DNA of 64,000 nt. Source: Oncomelania hupensis (taxonomy: Eukaryota; Mollusca; Gastropoda; Littorinimorpha; Pomatiopsidae). Under the pieces are notes generated by a model. That model was not told where the DNA came from and made no database searches. It saw nothing but the letters and a program-made list of their open reading frames with translations. Position numbers and translations under genes: made by a program. Location: NCBI GenBank assembly GCA_036898135.1, contig CM072516.1, positions 20,715,157-20,779,156 of the forward strand, read 5' to 3'. Positions within the stretch are counted from its first letter, which is position 1, and every line of letters begins with the position of its first letter. Of this stretch, positions 30,509 to 42,036 are shown piece by piece.

Positions 30509-31491
30509 CTATCCTATCCTATCCTGTCCCGTAACCCGAAGGTCGTAGGGGCACCACAGATGATCGTTTAACCAGCATACTCCATCTTTCTCTGTCCTCA
30601 GCAGCCCTCATGGCTTCGCTCAGTGTCAAACCAGTCCATTCTCGAATGTTGTCCTCCCACCTCTTTTTCGGTCTCCCTCTTCTTCTACCTCCTTGCACTG
30701 TGCCTTGCAGAATAATCTTTGCAAGGCCTGATGATCTGGTGACGTGGCCATACCATCGGAGTTTCCGTTTCTTCACCACTGTTAGCAGGTCATCGTGTTG
30801 TCCAATGGCTTGTGTGATGGTCTGTCGGACTTCGTCGTTGGTGATGTGTTGGGTATAGGAAATGCCCAGAAGTCTTCTGTAGCACCTCATCTCCATGCTT
30901 TGCATTCTTCGTTGGAGATCTGCTGTGAGGGTCCATGCTTCGCAAGCATATAGGAAGATGGAGATGACAAGGGAGCGCAGCAGTCTTACTTTGGAATGTA
31001 GACTGATGGTCCTGTCTTTCCAAATGGGCTTCAACCTTGTCAGGGCAGCAGTTGTTTGTGCGATCCTGGAGAGGACTTCCTGTCGGGACCCATTGTCGGA
31101 TACAATGGCTCCTAAATATTTGAAGCTATGCACTGTGTTGAGGGATTGGCCTTGGACTTTAATGTCCGTGTTGATGCCATTGGTGTTGTTGGTCATCATT
31201 TTGGTCTTCTCTGCACTTATTTCCATTCCATAGGCTCTGGAGGTGGTGTCAAGTCTCTGTACCAGCTGTTCAAGTTCTTGTTCCTCTCCAGCCAATCCAT
31301 CAATGTCATCTGCAAAACGAAGATTGGAGATTGCTCTACCCCCTATGCTGACTGTGCCTTCATGGTCTGCAAGAGCATCTGACATGATGCGCTCTAGGAA
31401 GATGTTGAAGAGTGTTGGAGAGAGTAGGCATCCTTGACGTACACCGATTGTTGTTCTGAACCAGTTCCCGATGGCGCTGTTGTGGAGGACT
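30509..31491 (-). mobile_element. RTE-like retrotransposon, copy C (5' truncated)
   Basis: Minus-strand 3' part of the RTE family, ending in about three TATCC units on the plus strand. GCACAAGGC flanks both ends (30500-30508 and 31492-31500), a clean 9-bp target duplication. Confidence 0.92.
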
Positions 31492-31494
31492 GCA
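30519..31494 (-). pseudogene. RTE reverse transcriptase C-terminal half (copy C)
   Basis: A 327-codon uninterrupted frame from just before motif B (GNWFRTTIGVRQGCLLSPT) through FADDIDGLAG, MEISAEKTK, FKYLGAIVSD and KKRWEDNIREWTG to the family C-terminus PLRPSGYGTG. The fingers, motif A and the whole endonuclease are missing through 5' truncation. The lack of stops or frameshifts suggests a recent insertion. Confidence 0.9.
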
Positions 31495-31497
31495 CAA

Positions 31498-31595
31498 GGC
31501 AAAGCAAGTTTATAATGTTCTCAAGGCAAAGCAATGTATAATGTTCTCAAGGCAAGCACAATCAAAGCAAGTTTATAATGTTCTCAAAAAACAGT
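31498..31595. repeat. ~32-bp tandem repeat, three units
   Basis: Units share GTTTATAATGTTCTCAAGGC and AAAGCAA. It abuts the right target duplication of RTE copy C. Confidence 0.8.
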
Positions 31596-31987
31596 GACAT
31601 TTTTATTGCAAGCACCAAAGCAATTATTTATTTAACTAATATTATTCTTTTAAATTGATACAGTAAATTTGTTATATGTATTTCAATGATATGTATTTTA
31701 ATGAGAAACGTATTAAAAATGTTGCGTGGCAGGCGGAAATTTCCATAAATCATCTGAAAACTTTGGTAAATCTATAAGAAAAAATAACCAGTAACGCCAT
31801 CTGAATATTTCGTGTTACACCCAACTTCAGCTAAAACAAACAAAACGTCACTGACCATATTTACTCCATTGAGCACGCACAGCAGCACACTATTCTTTTT
31901 TTTCCTTTTTTTAAAAAAGTAGGAATAATAATAATAACACAAAACAAACAAAACAACTAAATAAATTAAAGATTTAACTAAATAACT

Positions 31988-31988
31988 A

Positions 31989-32038
<50 letters not shown>

Positions 32039-32063
32039 TTTCTACTACTACTACTACTACTAC
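31988..32063. repeat. (CTA)n microsatellite
   Basis: Pure CTA triplets with one TTTCTA interruption. Confidence 0.9.
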
Positions 32064-32230
32064 CACTGGTCCTGATTTGGCTCGGAAGAGTCCGCTGGAC
32101 CTAAAGCAATAATCTTGTATTGTATTCTACTACTACTACTAGTTTTACTACTACTGTACTAGCGAAGTTGTGGTCTTGATTTTGTGGTCCTGATTCGGCT
32201 CTTTGCAGTCCGCTGGACCCTGTAAGCAAT
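32063..32230. repeat. Dispersed repeat with GTCCGCTGGACC motif
   Basis: Contains GGTCCTGATTTGGCTCG, GTCCGCTGGACCTAAAGCAA and GAAGTTGTGGTCTTGATTTT. The reverse complement of the same blocks occurs at 44700-44800. The GGACCTAAAGCAATAA end matches the 3' end of the LINE at 28880, so both may be LINE 3' fragments. Confidence 0.6.
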
Positions 32231-32745
32231 GAATAACTAACTAACTATTACTTTAACTCTGATCTCGTGTTATATATTTTTTTTTTAAAATCGCTTAGCC
32301 TACTCGTCCTTCTCCGGAAATTTAAAGATTCGAATATTATAAAGTATAGGCCTAAATATTATTAATTAGAATAGATATAGTTTATACATTTATTTACATA
32401 TAAAACAAACAATACAGGTCTAATAATTATATTCAGCTAGTGAGCTTCTTTGCTGCGCGGAGACTGACTTATAATATATAATGTAGATTAAGCCTAGATG
32501 TATACTGTATAACAGTGTCTACTTGGTCCTAGGCAGGAAATGGGGAATGCTACTGCTGAGAACTAACAAAATGCAAATCAAGGAACGCAACTATTAACTA
32601 TGGTCGATAATAAGTATGCTCATATTAACAAAGTATACCGTTGCGAAATGCTAACCTGTGTAAATCGAAAAGAATTAAAAGCAACAGCGATCATTTTTAA
32701 TGTCAACTAGTAGTAGTCATGCAAGCATCATTTCGTAACACATCG
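32231..32745. other. Interior of the MULE-like element, no coding seen
   Basis: AT-rich DNA between the dispersed repeat and the right TIR. No transposase motif could be found on either strand. Confidence 0.5.
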
Positions 32746-33479
32746 GAGAGCTTCGTTCGACTTCGGCGATTGCCTTTTTGGGCGAATGACTGGAACTAGG
32801 TTGGAAAAAACAAGTTTGCCACCGGGCAGGACGGAGGAACCTCTAGTTACTATAGGTTCAATGACCACTTGCTCGGGGGCCAAGGCGAGCCACACTGAAC
32901 TCGTGGATTTCAGCTGTGGACAACAGCTTGGAGAAGATTGGTCTTTCTTGCCCAAAACACACCGTAGGATAAAAAGAACCACTCACTCCATACCGAATCG
33001 GTTGTCGCATGGTGGATGGAGGTGACATGTGGATTATTCATGGACACATTAGCAAGATCCGTATGAGAGACACATCATCATAATACTTAACAGGTTGAAA
33101 CCCCAAGCTGAACAAATCATAGGTGAAGAACAAGCAGAATCCAAGGCAGGGCGAAGTACAATTGAGCAAATTTTAAACCTCAGAATAATCTGATAGAAAT
33201 ATCTACAACACCAACAACATCTATATCATGTGTGTGTAGTCTGCCATGCAGCTTTGTGTGCAGCAATGAGAGTGTACAACATAAGCCCTAACATTATAAA
33301 AGACATCAAAAGATTTGGGAGGATAACATTCGAGAATGGACTGGCTTAACACTGAGCGAAGCCATACGGGTTGCTGAGGACAGAAGAAGATTGGGTACAC
33401 TGGTTAAACGATCATCAGTGGTGCCTCAACGACTGTCGAGTTACGAAATAAGATAGGATAAGAGACAGGATAAGCGGAG

Positions 33480-33950
33480 GTGGTCGTCCTTGATACAAGT
33501 TCATTTTCAGTTAGAGGTTAGTAAACATATATTTGTTATGCCCCAATGACAATGGAGTAACTAATGTTAATGACTTTCTCACTTTTAGGTGCCGACAATG
33601 GAAGCAAAACTACTTTTGCTCATTAGTTGCAGCATGGTGATGCTTTCTGCGACAAAATAGATGATGAAATGAGTGATCCATAAATGTATGAAGTCGTGTT
33701 AGATATTGAAAATGCACACAGCATGTGTAATTATGCATTTTTGTGTTAACTGTTTGATCACCGTTTATCAGCTGCGTATATGTTCAGCACAGCCAAAAAA
33801 AAAAGAAATAACATTACATGTATGTGAATTGCGTACTGTACAATTTTTCTCTCTGTCGCTCTCTCCCTCTCACTCATAGTAGAAATACATATTTTAATAG
33901 AAAGAAAGATACAAGAACAAATAAACAAAGTCGAAGCAAACATAACACTA
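33480..33950. other. No recognisable feature
   Basis: Unique-looking DNA between RTE copy B and a purine-rich minisatellite. Confidence 0.4.
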
Positions 33951-33957
33951 CATATAA

Positions 33958-34195
33958 AGAAACGGAACAAATAGAACAGAGAAACAAAGAACAGAGAAAC
34001 AAAGAACAGAGAAACAAAGAAAAGAGAAACAAAGAACAGATAAACAAAGAACAGATAAACAAAGAACAGAGAAACAAAGAACAGAGAAACAAAGAACAGA
34101 GAACAGATAAACAAAGAACAGAGAAACAAAGTACAGAGAAACAAAGAACAGAGAGAAACAGAGAAACAAAGAACAGAGAAACAAAGAAGAGAAGA
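33958..34195. repeat. 15-bp minisatellite (~16 units)
   Basis: Units of GAGAAACAAAGAACA with occasional GATAAACAAAGAACA. The 15-bp period opens frames on both strands (NKEQR repeats, CSLFL repeats); not genes. Confidence 0.95.
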
Positions 34196-34204
34196 AGCAC
34201 AAAA

Positions 34205-34345
34205 GAAAACAAATTACACCATCACAAACATTGAATACTACAATTACACCATCATAAAAGATTTGAATACTACAATTACACATCCACAAACATTGAATAC
34301 TATAATTACACCATCATAAAAGACTTGAATACTACAATGACACTT
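34205..34345. repeat. ~66-bp tandem repeat, two units
   Basis: Units share ACACCATCATAAAAGA, TTGAATACTACAATTACA and CACAAACATTGAATACTA. Confidence 0.8.
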
Positions 34346-34489
34346 TCACATCTGTTCGTCCATGCACTGTCTCCACCATCAAGTCAAGGGAAGTAACCGA
34401 ATCATGTGGTATTATAAAGTGTTTTGTGTGTGAGATATATACAGCCAAACACGCTTATAACCAACACGCTTTCATCGATCAACGCTTTT

Positions 34490-34989
34490 NNNNNNNNNNN
34501 NNNNNNNNNNNNNNNNNNNNNNNNNNNNNNNNNNNNNNNNNNNNNNNNNNNNNNNNNNNNNNNNNNNNNNNNNNNNNNNNNNNNNNNNNNNNNNNNNNNN
34601 NNNNNNNNNNNNNNNNNNNNNNNNNNNNNNNNNNNNNNNNNNNNNNNNNNNNNNNNNNNNNNNNNNNNNNNNNNNNNNNNNNNNNNNNNNNNNNNNNNNN
34701 NNNNNNNNNNNNNNNNNNNNNNNNNNNNNNNNNNNNNNNNNNNNNNNNNNNNNNNNNNNNNNNNNNNNNNNNNNNNNNNNNNNNNNNNNNNNNNNNNNNN
34801 NNNNNNNNNNNNNNNNNNNNNNNNNNNNNNNNNNNNNNNNNNNNNNNNNNNNNNNNNNNNNNNNNNNNNNNNNNNNNNNNNNNNNNNNNNNNNNNNNNNN
34901 NNNNNNNNNNNNNNNNNNNNNNNNNNNNNNNNNNNNNNNNNNNNNNNNNNNNNNNNNNNNNNNNNNNNNNNNNNNNNNNNNNNNNNNNN
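34490..34989. other. Assembly gap of 500 N
   Basis: Exactly 500 undetermined bases, a placeholder gap size. Real gap length is unknown, and frames crossing it are meaningless. Confidence 0.99.
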
Positions 34990-35447
34990 TGATAGAAGCA
35001 ATGCTAAAAAAACACACTGATGAAATTAATAAGATATCGCACAACAAGATAATAATAGAAAAAATAGCCAGCATTATTCTTAGTACTGATTTAGGAAACA
35101 TTTTTTTACATTTATTTGTGCATATGTGTATGTTTTTATATATGTATATATATTTGTGTGTGTGTGTGTGTGTTTGTGCGTGTGCGAGTTTGCTTTTGAT
35201 TACGTGTTTGTAATTTTGTGAATGTCTAAAATCATTGAACAAATGAATAGATTTTAAATAAAAGAAGTGAACTGAACTGTTGTCTTGATTAGCAAGGCTT
35301 TTTGATACTCACTTTCCACATCTAAACCTTTTTCACCGTAGGACATTTCTGGGTCGTCGGTGATATTTTAATGACCTTTGTTTTCTGCGAGCTCGCACCT
35401 ACTCCTCCACACTATTTAAAGGATCAAATGCCAGAACATTTTATTTA
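34990..35447. other. No gene; short (TG)n at 35155-35175
   Basis: AT-rich DNA with a small TG tract. No open frame of note. Confidence 0.5.
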
Positions 35448-35655
35448 CTAATGAATTGTACTGAAAGCATAGTGTCGTACTTTTCTAAATGTATGCACCT
35501 GTCAGTTTCGGTTTGAGCTACTTCAATGTTAAGTTAACAGTACACAACATTGCATTTACTAATGAGTTATTCTGAAAGTGTCGTACCTTTCTAAGTATAT
35601 GCACCTGTCAGTTTTGATTTGAGTTACTTAAATGTTAAGTGAGCAGTACACAACA
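35448..35655. repeat. ~115-bp tandem duplication
   Basis: Two diverged units sharing ATGCACCTGTCAGTTT, TTACTAATGA, AATGTTAAGT and CAGTACACAACA. Confidence 0.8.
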
Positions 35656-35732
35656 GTTATTTTTCTCAAAGTATATCCAAGTTTCAAAAAGATGAAAACG
35701 ACACACCTTAGTCTACCCAGCTGTAAATGGAT

Positions 35733-36085
35733 ACCTGGTTGTGTTTGTATCACTGATCACAATGCCCTGGTTGTGTTTGTATCACTGATCACAATGCCCT
35801 GGTTGTGTTTGTATCACTGATCACAATGCCCTGGTTGTGTTTGTACCACTGAGCACAATGCCCTGGTTATGTTTGTACCACTGATCACAATATCCTGGTT
35901 ATGTTTGTACCGCTGATCACAATATCCTGGTTATGTTTGTATTACTGATCACAATGTCCTGGTTGTGTTTGTATCACTGATCACAATGTCCTGGTTATGT
36001 TTGTATTAATGATCACAATGCCCTGGTTGTGTTTGTATTACTGATCACAATGCCCTGGATGTGTTTGTACCACTGATCACAATGC
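35733..36085. repeat. 32-bp minisatellite (~11 units), SINE-derived
   Basis: Units read CCTGGTTGTGTTTGTATCAC plus TGATCACAATGC, some with GTACCACTGAGCACAAT. The segment GTACAACTGAGCACAATCCT of the tRNA-SINE (minus-strand copy, 47720-47741) matches the unit, and the array runs directly into the same SINE's body at 36064. Confidence 0.9.
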
Positions 36086-36232
36086 TGGGAACGACGAGAA
36101 AGGATGGGGAGAAGGGACCTAGTGCGTGCTTGGTGTATTTGTGTAGTCGGCACTCACCCGTCCAGGACATGAGCGTTAGGATCTTTAAAGTCCATGCGAT
36201 GAAATGCGTGCGAGAATAGACTAGGCGTCCTC
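36064..36232 (-). mobile_element. tRNA-SINE fragment (minus strand)
   Basis: Matches the body of the full SINE copies: GATGGGGAGAAGGGACCTAG, GGCACTCACCCGTCCAGGAC, ATGAGCGT and TCTTTAAAGTCC in the same order as 47752-47850. The tRNA head and 3' tail are missing. Confidence 0.85.
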
Positions 36233-36235
36233 GCC

Positions 36236-37325
36236 TTCACAGTACTCCCGCCAAATCCCTGGTAGTTTCCAATAAGCTGAAACATAATTCAACTGTTAAA
36301 TCCCTGGTAGTTTCCAATAAGCTGAAACATAATTCAACTGTTAAATCCCTGGTAGTTTCCAATAAGCTGAAACATAATTCAACTGTTAAAAAATAACGCC
36401 AAATCCCTGGTAGTTTCCAATAAGCCGAAACATAATTCAAATGTTAAAAAATAACGCCAAATCCCTGGTAGTTTCCAATAAGCTGAAACATAATTCAACT
36501 GTTTAAAAATAACGGAAACACAGTCTCAACACAGTGTTTGGGGTAAATAAATACAAAAAGAACGTGTTTTTTTAACAGGATATTAAAAAAACCTAACATT
36601 TCCGCAGAAAAACTGACCTTGACATTTTGTTTGTGTTTGGGAGGTTACAGATGTTTTATTTTCGAATTTGTGGAGTAATTTATGTTGAAAAAGAAATAAT
36701 TATTACAAATTTGGGTACACAATCTTTGGAAAGACTTTGCATTTAATTATTGAAAGCAGTAAAATTATAAAAACCAAGTTTTAAAGCAAATCCCGGAATC
36801 CCCTAAGTAATGAAAATTGCAGTCCCTAAACAATGAATTATTTATGTAAATAATGCAGTAGCAACATCTTATAAATAATACTTTTATTTTGCAAATTCTG
36901 CTAAATAATGCATTTTATAGGTAAACAAACCATTGTTTAGAAACATTTTCTAAATAATACATTACTTAACACAATCTGCTAAATAATGCATTTTATATGT
37001 AAACGAACCATTATTTAGAAACATTTTCTAAATAATACATTATTTGACACAATCTGCTAAATAATGCATTAAACAGGCAAATGCTTTTTATTTAGCAACA
37101 ATGCCTTTTTTACCTATATCATGATTTATTTACGTAAACAACGTATTTTTGAGATAACTAACAAATTATTTATGAAGAAAAAATATTATTTATAGAAATT
37201 TTATATTTTTGTAAACAAATGTTTATTTAAAAAATATGCTTCTATATAAAGATTTTTTTTTACAATCTGAAAGTGGTACAAAAACCACCGAAAAATATCG
37301 CAAATACATATTTTACAAAGGGTAT
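36236..37325 (+). repeat. Dispersed AT-rich repeat, copy 1 (half of a foldback family)
   Basis: Aligns with 53740-54990: CCGCCAAATCCC, AGTTTCCAAT, then a GTAAATAAATACAAAAAGAA block, TTGTTTGTGT, GGGAGGTTACAGA, then many TAAATAATGCATTATTTAG-like palindromic motifs, ending near GCTTCTATATAAAG and ATTTTACAAAGGG. The first part is locally expanded into a ~45-59-bp repeat (36248-36500, GGTAGTTTCCAATAAGC, about five units). No coding potential. Confidence 0.75.
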
Positions 37326-37439
37326 ACCATAATTATTGGACTACCTCCAAGTTATGTATGTGATACTTGTTCTTTTATTGGTCTAATCCCATGTGTTCTG
37401 AAATCTGTTGTACATGTGTGTCTATCTTTGTTCACTTTC

Positions 37440-37565
37440 CATGCATGTTACTGATGTGTTGCTGTGTACATACCATACATGTTATTGATGTGTTGCTGTA
37501 TACATACCATGCATGTTACTGATGCAACCATGCATGTTACTGATGTGTTGCTTGGTACATTCTAT
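37440..37565. repeat. Short tandem repeat around CATGTTACTGATGTGTTGCT
   Basis: Three to four imperfect units with ACATACCATGCATG and variants. Confidence 0.7.
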
Positions 37566-38380
37566 GTATTGCACTTTGTCACGTTCCAGATATGTCTGTA
37601 TTCATTCCATGTAACGCTATTGAGTTTTTAAAGAATACCATTATTTGACTTCACTTCAGTGGTTACGCAGTTTTCGCATGTCTTAGTGTAAACAAAGCAC
37701 GATGTTTTTTAAGTTTATTTTTGTTTTAAATATATGTTTAAGTGGATCGTGTTCCTGTCATTGGGTTGCTGGAAATAAGGAATACATAGACACATGTGGA
37801 TAGTGTTCACACACAGCTTAGCATTACTATTGGTTGTAAAGGACGAAATGTCAAGGGCTCCTTTCATTCACAGAGGAGATTGTGGAAGGTGTACCTGCGG
37901 CTTAGAAAGGTCGTTTGTAACAAGAGAGATAATGAGTATTATCACCCTAACATAGAAACAGATTCATAAAAATCACGTCGGATCCGTCATTAGTTTAGAA
38001 GAATGTTCAATGTGAAGGCGGCTGTAAACATACTTAACAAGATTTTGTAAAAAGTAGTTTGAAGAACTGGCTCAGTGTGGATACACAATTTGTGATACTA
38101 TTGGATGAAATGTTGGATACCCAATACTCTAGCTATTATGGAAGAAACGATGGACTTACTGCTGCCTAAGATCATATAACACCTGGAATGTGCTTGCTTT
38201 ATTCCACATTGCTGTACTAAAAAGTTACAATCTTAGCTTTACCATTCAATAGGTTGCCTGGTGAATACTGAACTGTTCACAGAGGAATTGACAACTGATC
38301 AATGCTGCTACGTCTGCACTTTAATAACAAAGACTCCAAAGTACTACAAAATCTGTGTGTAGAGGACTAATTAAACAACG
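37566..38380. other. No recognisable feature
   Basis: Unique-looking DNA without long frames. A ~34-bp duplication (GAAACTTGAGGAGACTTTTA twice) lies just after it, near 38395-38465. Confidence 0.4.
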
Positions 38381-38504
38381 AGCGTGTTTCTGATTGAAAC
38401 TTGAGGAGACTTTTACAACACAAGACCTGACTGAAACTTGAGGAGACTTTTACAAAACAAGACTTGGCACATTTGCACACTGCACTTGCTCCCTTTGGTT
38501 GTAA

Positions 38505-39762
38505 TCTATCACATGTCACATACAGGCTAGCGGTGGTAAACTATAACATGTCAGATACAGGCTAGCGGTGGTAAACTATAACATGTCAGATACAGGCTAG
38601 CGGTGGTAAACTATAACATGTCAGAGACAGGCTAGTGGTGGTAAACTATAACATGTCAGATACAGGCTAGTGGTGGTAAACTATAACATGTCAGATACAG
38701 GCTAGCGGTGGTAAACTATAACATGTCAGATACAGGCTAGTGGTGGTAAACTATAACATGTCAGATACAGGCTAGCGGTGGTAACCTATAACATGTCAGA
38801 TACAGGCTAGCGGTGGTAAACTATAACATATCAGATACAGGCTAGCGGTGGTAAACTATAACATGTCAGATACAGGCTAGCGGTGGTAAACTATAACATG
38901 TCAGATACAGGCTAGCGGTGGTAACCTATAACATGTCAGATACAGGCTAGTGGTGGTAAACTATAACATGTCAGATACAGGCTAGCGGTGGTAAACTATA
39001 ACATGTCAGATACAGGCTAGCAATGGTAAACTATAACATGTCAAATACAGGCTAGCGGTGGTAAACTATAACATGTCAGATACAGGCTAGCGGTGGTAAA
39101 CTATAACATGTCAGATACAGGCTAGCGGTGGTAACCTATAACATGTCAGATACAGGCTAGCGGTGGTAAACTATAACATATCAGATACAGGCTAGCGGTG
39201 GTAAACTATAACATGTCAGATACAGGCTAGCGGTGGTAAACTATAACATGTCAGATACAGGCTAGCGGTGGTAACCTATAACATGTCAGATACAGGCTAG
39301 CGGTGGTAAACTATAACATATCAGATACAGGCTAGCGGTGGTAAACTATAACATGTCAGATACAGGCTAGCGGTGGTAACCTATAACATGTCAGATACAG
39401 GCTAGCGGTGGTAAACTATAACATGTCAGATACAGGCTAGCGGTGGTAAACTATAACATATCAAATACAGGCTAGCAATGGTAAACTATAACATGTCAGA
39501 TACAGGCTAGCGGTGGTAAACTATAACATGTCAGATACAGGCTAGCGGTGGTAACCTATAACATGTCAGATACAGGCTAGCGGTGGTAACCTATAACATG
39601 TCAGATACAGGCTAGCAATGGTAAACTATAACATGTCAGATACAGGCTAGCAGTGGTAAACTATAACATGTTAGATACAGGCTAGCAATGGTAAACTATA
39701 ACATGTCAGATACAGGCTAGCGGTGTTAAACTATAACATGTCAGATACAGGCTAGCGGTGGA
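38505..39762. repeat. 35-bp minisatellite (~36 units)
   Basis: Highly homogeneous units of AACTATAACATGTCAGATAC plus AGGCTAGCGGTGGTA. Variants (GTGGTAACC, CATATCAG, GCTAGCAATGG) recur in blocks, suggesting multi-unit duplications of about three to five units. Confidence 0.97.
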
Positions 39763-40070
39763 AGAAGCCAATGTGGTGTAATCCATTCGCTTAGCCTTGT
39801 TTCCATAGCTACATGGAACACTGCATACGGTTCATCACATGTCATTTAACAAGGCCATCGTGTTTCAGTTTGGGTTTTTTTAAAACTGGACCTCTAGAGA
39901 TAATTATTCCAACATAGTACAATTTCATTGCATCAAAATACAAACGCATTACAAAGCATAGCTCACACGTTTAGAAACTTCATAAACTAATAATTAAATT
40001 TAGGAATTTTATTTTAACGATGCACACATATAATGAACTCGAATTATACTTTGTTTCTTGTTCATCATAT
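39763..40070. other. No recognisable feature
   Basis: AT-rich spacer between a minisatellite and a TG tract. Confidence 0.4.
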
Positions 40071-40077
40071 CTGTCTG

Positions 40078-40088
40078 TCTGCCTGTCT

Positions 40089-40127
<39 letters not shown>

Positions 40128-40130
40128 CGT
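40078..40130. repeat. (TG)n microsatellite
   Basis: TG dinucleotides; a second interrupted TG tract is at 40530-40570. Confidence 0.9.
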
Positions 40131-40364
40131 ACACATAAGCCTTGAAATGGGTGACTGACCTTGCTTTTTATGCATAAAATGGGTGAGTGTATCAGTCACC
40201 CAGAGTTTTCCAGCCACCCACTTTTTTCTAAGTGCGCGGGAGTGCTCTTTTAGTGCATGGGAGTGCAGTTGTAGTGCATGAGAGTGTTTTTAGTACACAG
40301 GAGTGCTCTATCCGGGACGGAGAAAATACAGTGAATTTCCGAAGAATTTTTGAACAAAATTCTA

Positions 40365-40472
40365 CCTATTTCGTCGCCTATAGGAGACGAAATAGGTCAA
40401 CTTTCTAGAAAAGGGTTAGGGTAAGGGCTAGTTGCAGTGCTACAACTAACCCTTGCCCTAACCCTTTTCTGT
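40365..40472. other. Two adjacent perfect-type hairpins, one with telomere-like arms
   Basis: First hairpin: CCTATTTCGTC and GACGAAATAGG flank a 10-base loop (about 40366-40397). Second hairpin: arms starting AGAAAAGGGTTAGGGTAAGG and ending CCTTGCCCTAACCCTTTTCT, 28 bp each with about two mismatches, around an 8-base loop (about 40411-40474). No TIR element boundary was identified. Confidence 0.85.
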
Positions 40473-40609
40473 AAAAAATCACTTCCCGATTCTTACATTC
40501 TTAGTAAAACCCAGTTTTGGTGTACTGTGTACGTGTGTGTGTGTGTGTGTAGGTGTGTGTGTGTGTGTCTCCCTCCCCCTTAATTTTAAATTCTTTTATT
40601 TTTTATTAT

Positions 40610-40672
40610 TTTTTTTAATCATTTTTATATAGCGCTGTAGCAGCTCAAGAGCCGCTTAAGACGCCGTCATTC
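40610..40672 (-). mobile_element. tRNA-SINE 3'-end fragment
   Basis: TATATAGCGCT, CAGCTCAAGAGC and GCTTAAGACGC match the SINE 3' region at 47605-47645. Confidence 0.55.
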
Positions 40673-41019
40673 ATGATTAGTATTGCTAAAGTGGTGGATA
40701 AATATTGAGCTCAGGTGTATGGGCGTCTTCACACAGTTTTTGTTTGAGCAAACTGAGCTCACTTTTGAACGCAAGGCCTTATGGGATGAATAAAGAATTA
40801 ACAAGATGGCAAGCTTTTTAAATGTATTTCCAGACATTCACAGACGAGGACCCCAAAAAAAGCAATTTTGAACAGTGTTGATTTGGTCAGTGTTGCGTCG
40901 GCTTTATCCTAATGAAGAAACGGAAAACTTAGAATGACAGGCCAATATCCCTCCTATCTGCAAACAGTCATGTATTCACTGATTATGTTTTGAGGTCTCG
41001 TTGATCTACACCATCCTAC

Positions 41020-41168
41020 CAAGTTTGGTTGTGAGATATGAAATAGTTTCAGAATACTTAGCCACTTACAAGTTTGGTTGTGATGTATAAAATAGGTTCC
41101 GAATACTTAGCCACTTACAAGTTTGGTTGTGATATATATCATAGGTTCCGAATACTTAGCCACTTACA
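41020..41168. repeat. ~58-bp tandem repeat, about 2.5 units
   Basis: Units share CAAGTTTGGTTGTGA, AATAGGTTCCGAATACTT and AGCCACTTA. Confidence 0.85.
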
Positions 41169-41226
41169 AGATTTGTACAGACGGGCGGACAGCAACTATC
41201 ATTTGTGGACTATTTAGGACTCAATA

Positions 41227-41337
<111 letters not shown>

Positions 41338-41479
41338 TTGTTATTATTTATTTATAATCTATTTAGGACTGAACTCGCATAGATTTGCAAAACTCTGGAA
41401 ACAATTTTTTGATAGTGAATACATAGACTCACAGTGCAATGAATGAGTTAAAATGACTCCAGTGATCTTGATCTTTGCG

Positions 41480-41865
41480 TTAGAGTAAGCCTAAATATGG
41501 TGGCACGAGATGCAGATATTTAACGTAGGCAATGTTGCTTTGAAGTTTGGTCAAAATATGGTGGCAGGAGATGCAGATATTTAACCTAGGCAATGTTGCT
41601 TTGAAGTTTGGTCACAATATGGTGGCAGGAGATACAGGTGTTTAACCTAGGCAATGTTGCTTTGAAGTTTGGTCACAATATGGTGGCAGGAGATGCAGAT
41701 ATTTAACCTAGGCAATGTTGCTTTGAAGTTTGGTCACAATATGATGGCAGGAGATACAGGTATTTAACCTAGGCAATGTTGCTTTGAAGTTTGGTCACAA
41801 TATGGTGGCAGGAGATACAGGTGTTTAACCTAGGCAATGTTGCTTTGAAGTTTGGTCAAAATCCG
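41480..41865. repeat. 61-bp minisatellite (~6 units)
   Basis: Units share ATATGGTGGCAGGAGAT, TTTAACCTAGGCAATGTTGC and TTTGAAGTTTGGTCA. Confidence 0.95.
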
Positions 41866-42036
41866 GTCAGTGGGTCTTGAGACATGGCGTCAAACGGACC
41901 GACAGACCGACATTTGGCTCGTTCTGGTTTTCCTCGGCTATATTAAAGTATTCCCAGATATGTAGCCTGGAAATACACAAACAGAAACTCTTGGCAAACA
42001 CTAATGTGATAAACGGGTGTGTACCTACGTCCATCG

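Larger units (their letters stand above)
29994..32819. mobile_element. MULE-like TIR element with 9-bp target duplication, hosting RTE copy C
   Basis: The left end and the reverse complement of the right end match for about 75 bp with only about four differences, starting GCRAACTTGTTTTTTCC and including CCTAGTTCCAGTCATTCGCC. CACCGGGCA lies directly outside both ends (29985-29993 and 32820-32828). The sequence continuing beyond it on each side is continuous RTE leader, which gives the empty site. Long TIRs with a 9-bp duplication fit Mutator-like elements. No transposase frame is visible, so it is non-autonomous. Inside are RTE copy C, a short 32-bp repeat, (CTA)n and a dispersed repeat. Confidence 0.85.
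29820..33475 (+). mobile_element. RTE-like retrotransposon, copy B (internally deleted), split by a MULE-like element
   Basis: The left piece (29820-29993) carries the family 5' leader, with a tandemly repeated ~48-bp start (GTGGGTTCGGGCAC appears twice). The leader resumes at 32820 with the rest of the 5' region to about 33065. It then jumps to RT fingers sequence at about 33085-33310 (ACTTAACAGGTTGAAACCCC) and then to the C-terminal end (33312-33450, GAGAATGGACTGGCT). The endonuclease and RT core are deleted. It ends in a short degenerate AGGATA tail. Confidence 0.85.

Noticed and set aside
32000..32745. Transposase gene inside the MULE-like element
   Set aside because: No frame of useful length or zinc-finger/DDE-like block could be seen; treated as non-autonomous.
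34402..35242. Frames of about 190-260 codons spanning the gap
   Set aside because: Most codons are N; no evidence of coding on either side.
38505..39762. Repeat array considered as a CRISPR or regulatory array
   Set aside because: Continuous 35-bp minisatellite with no spacers and no cas-like genes.
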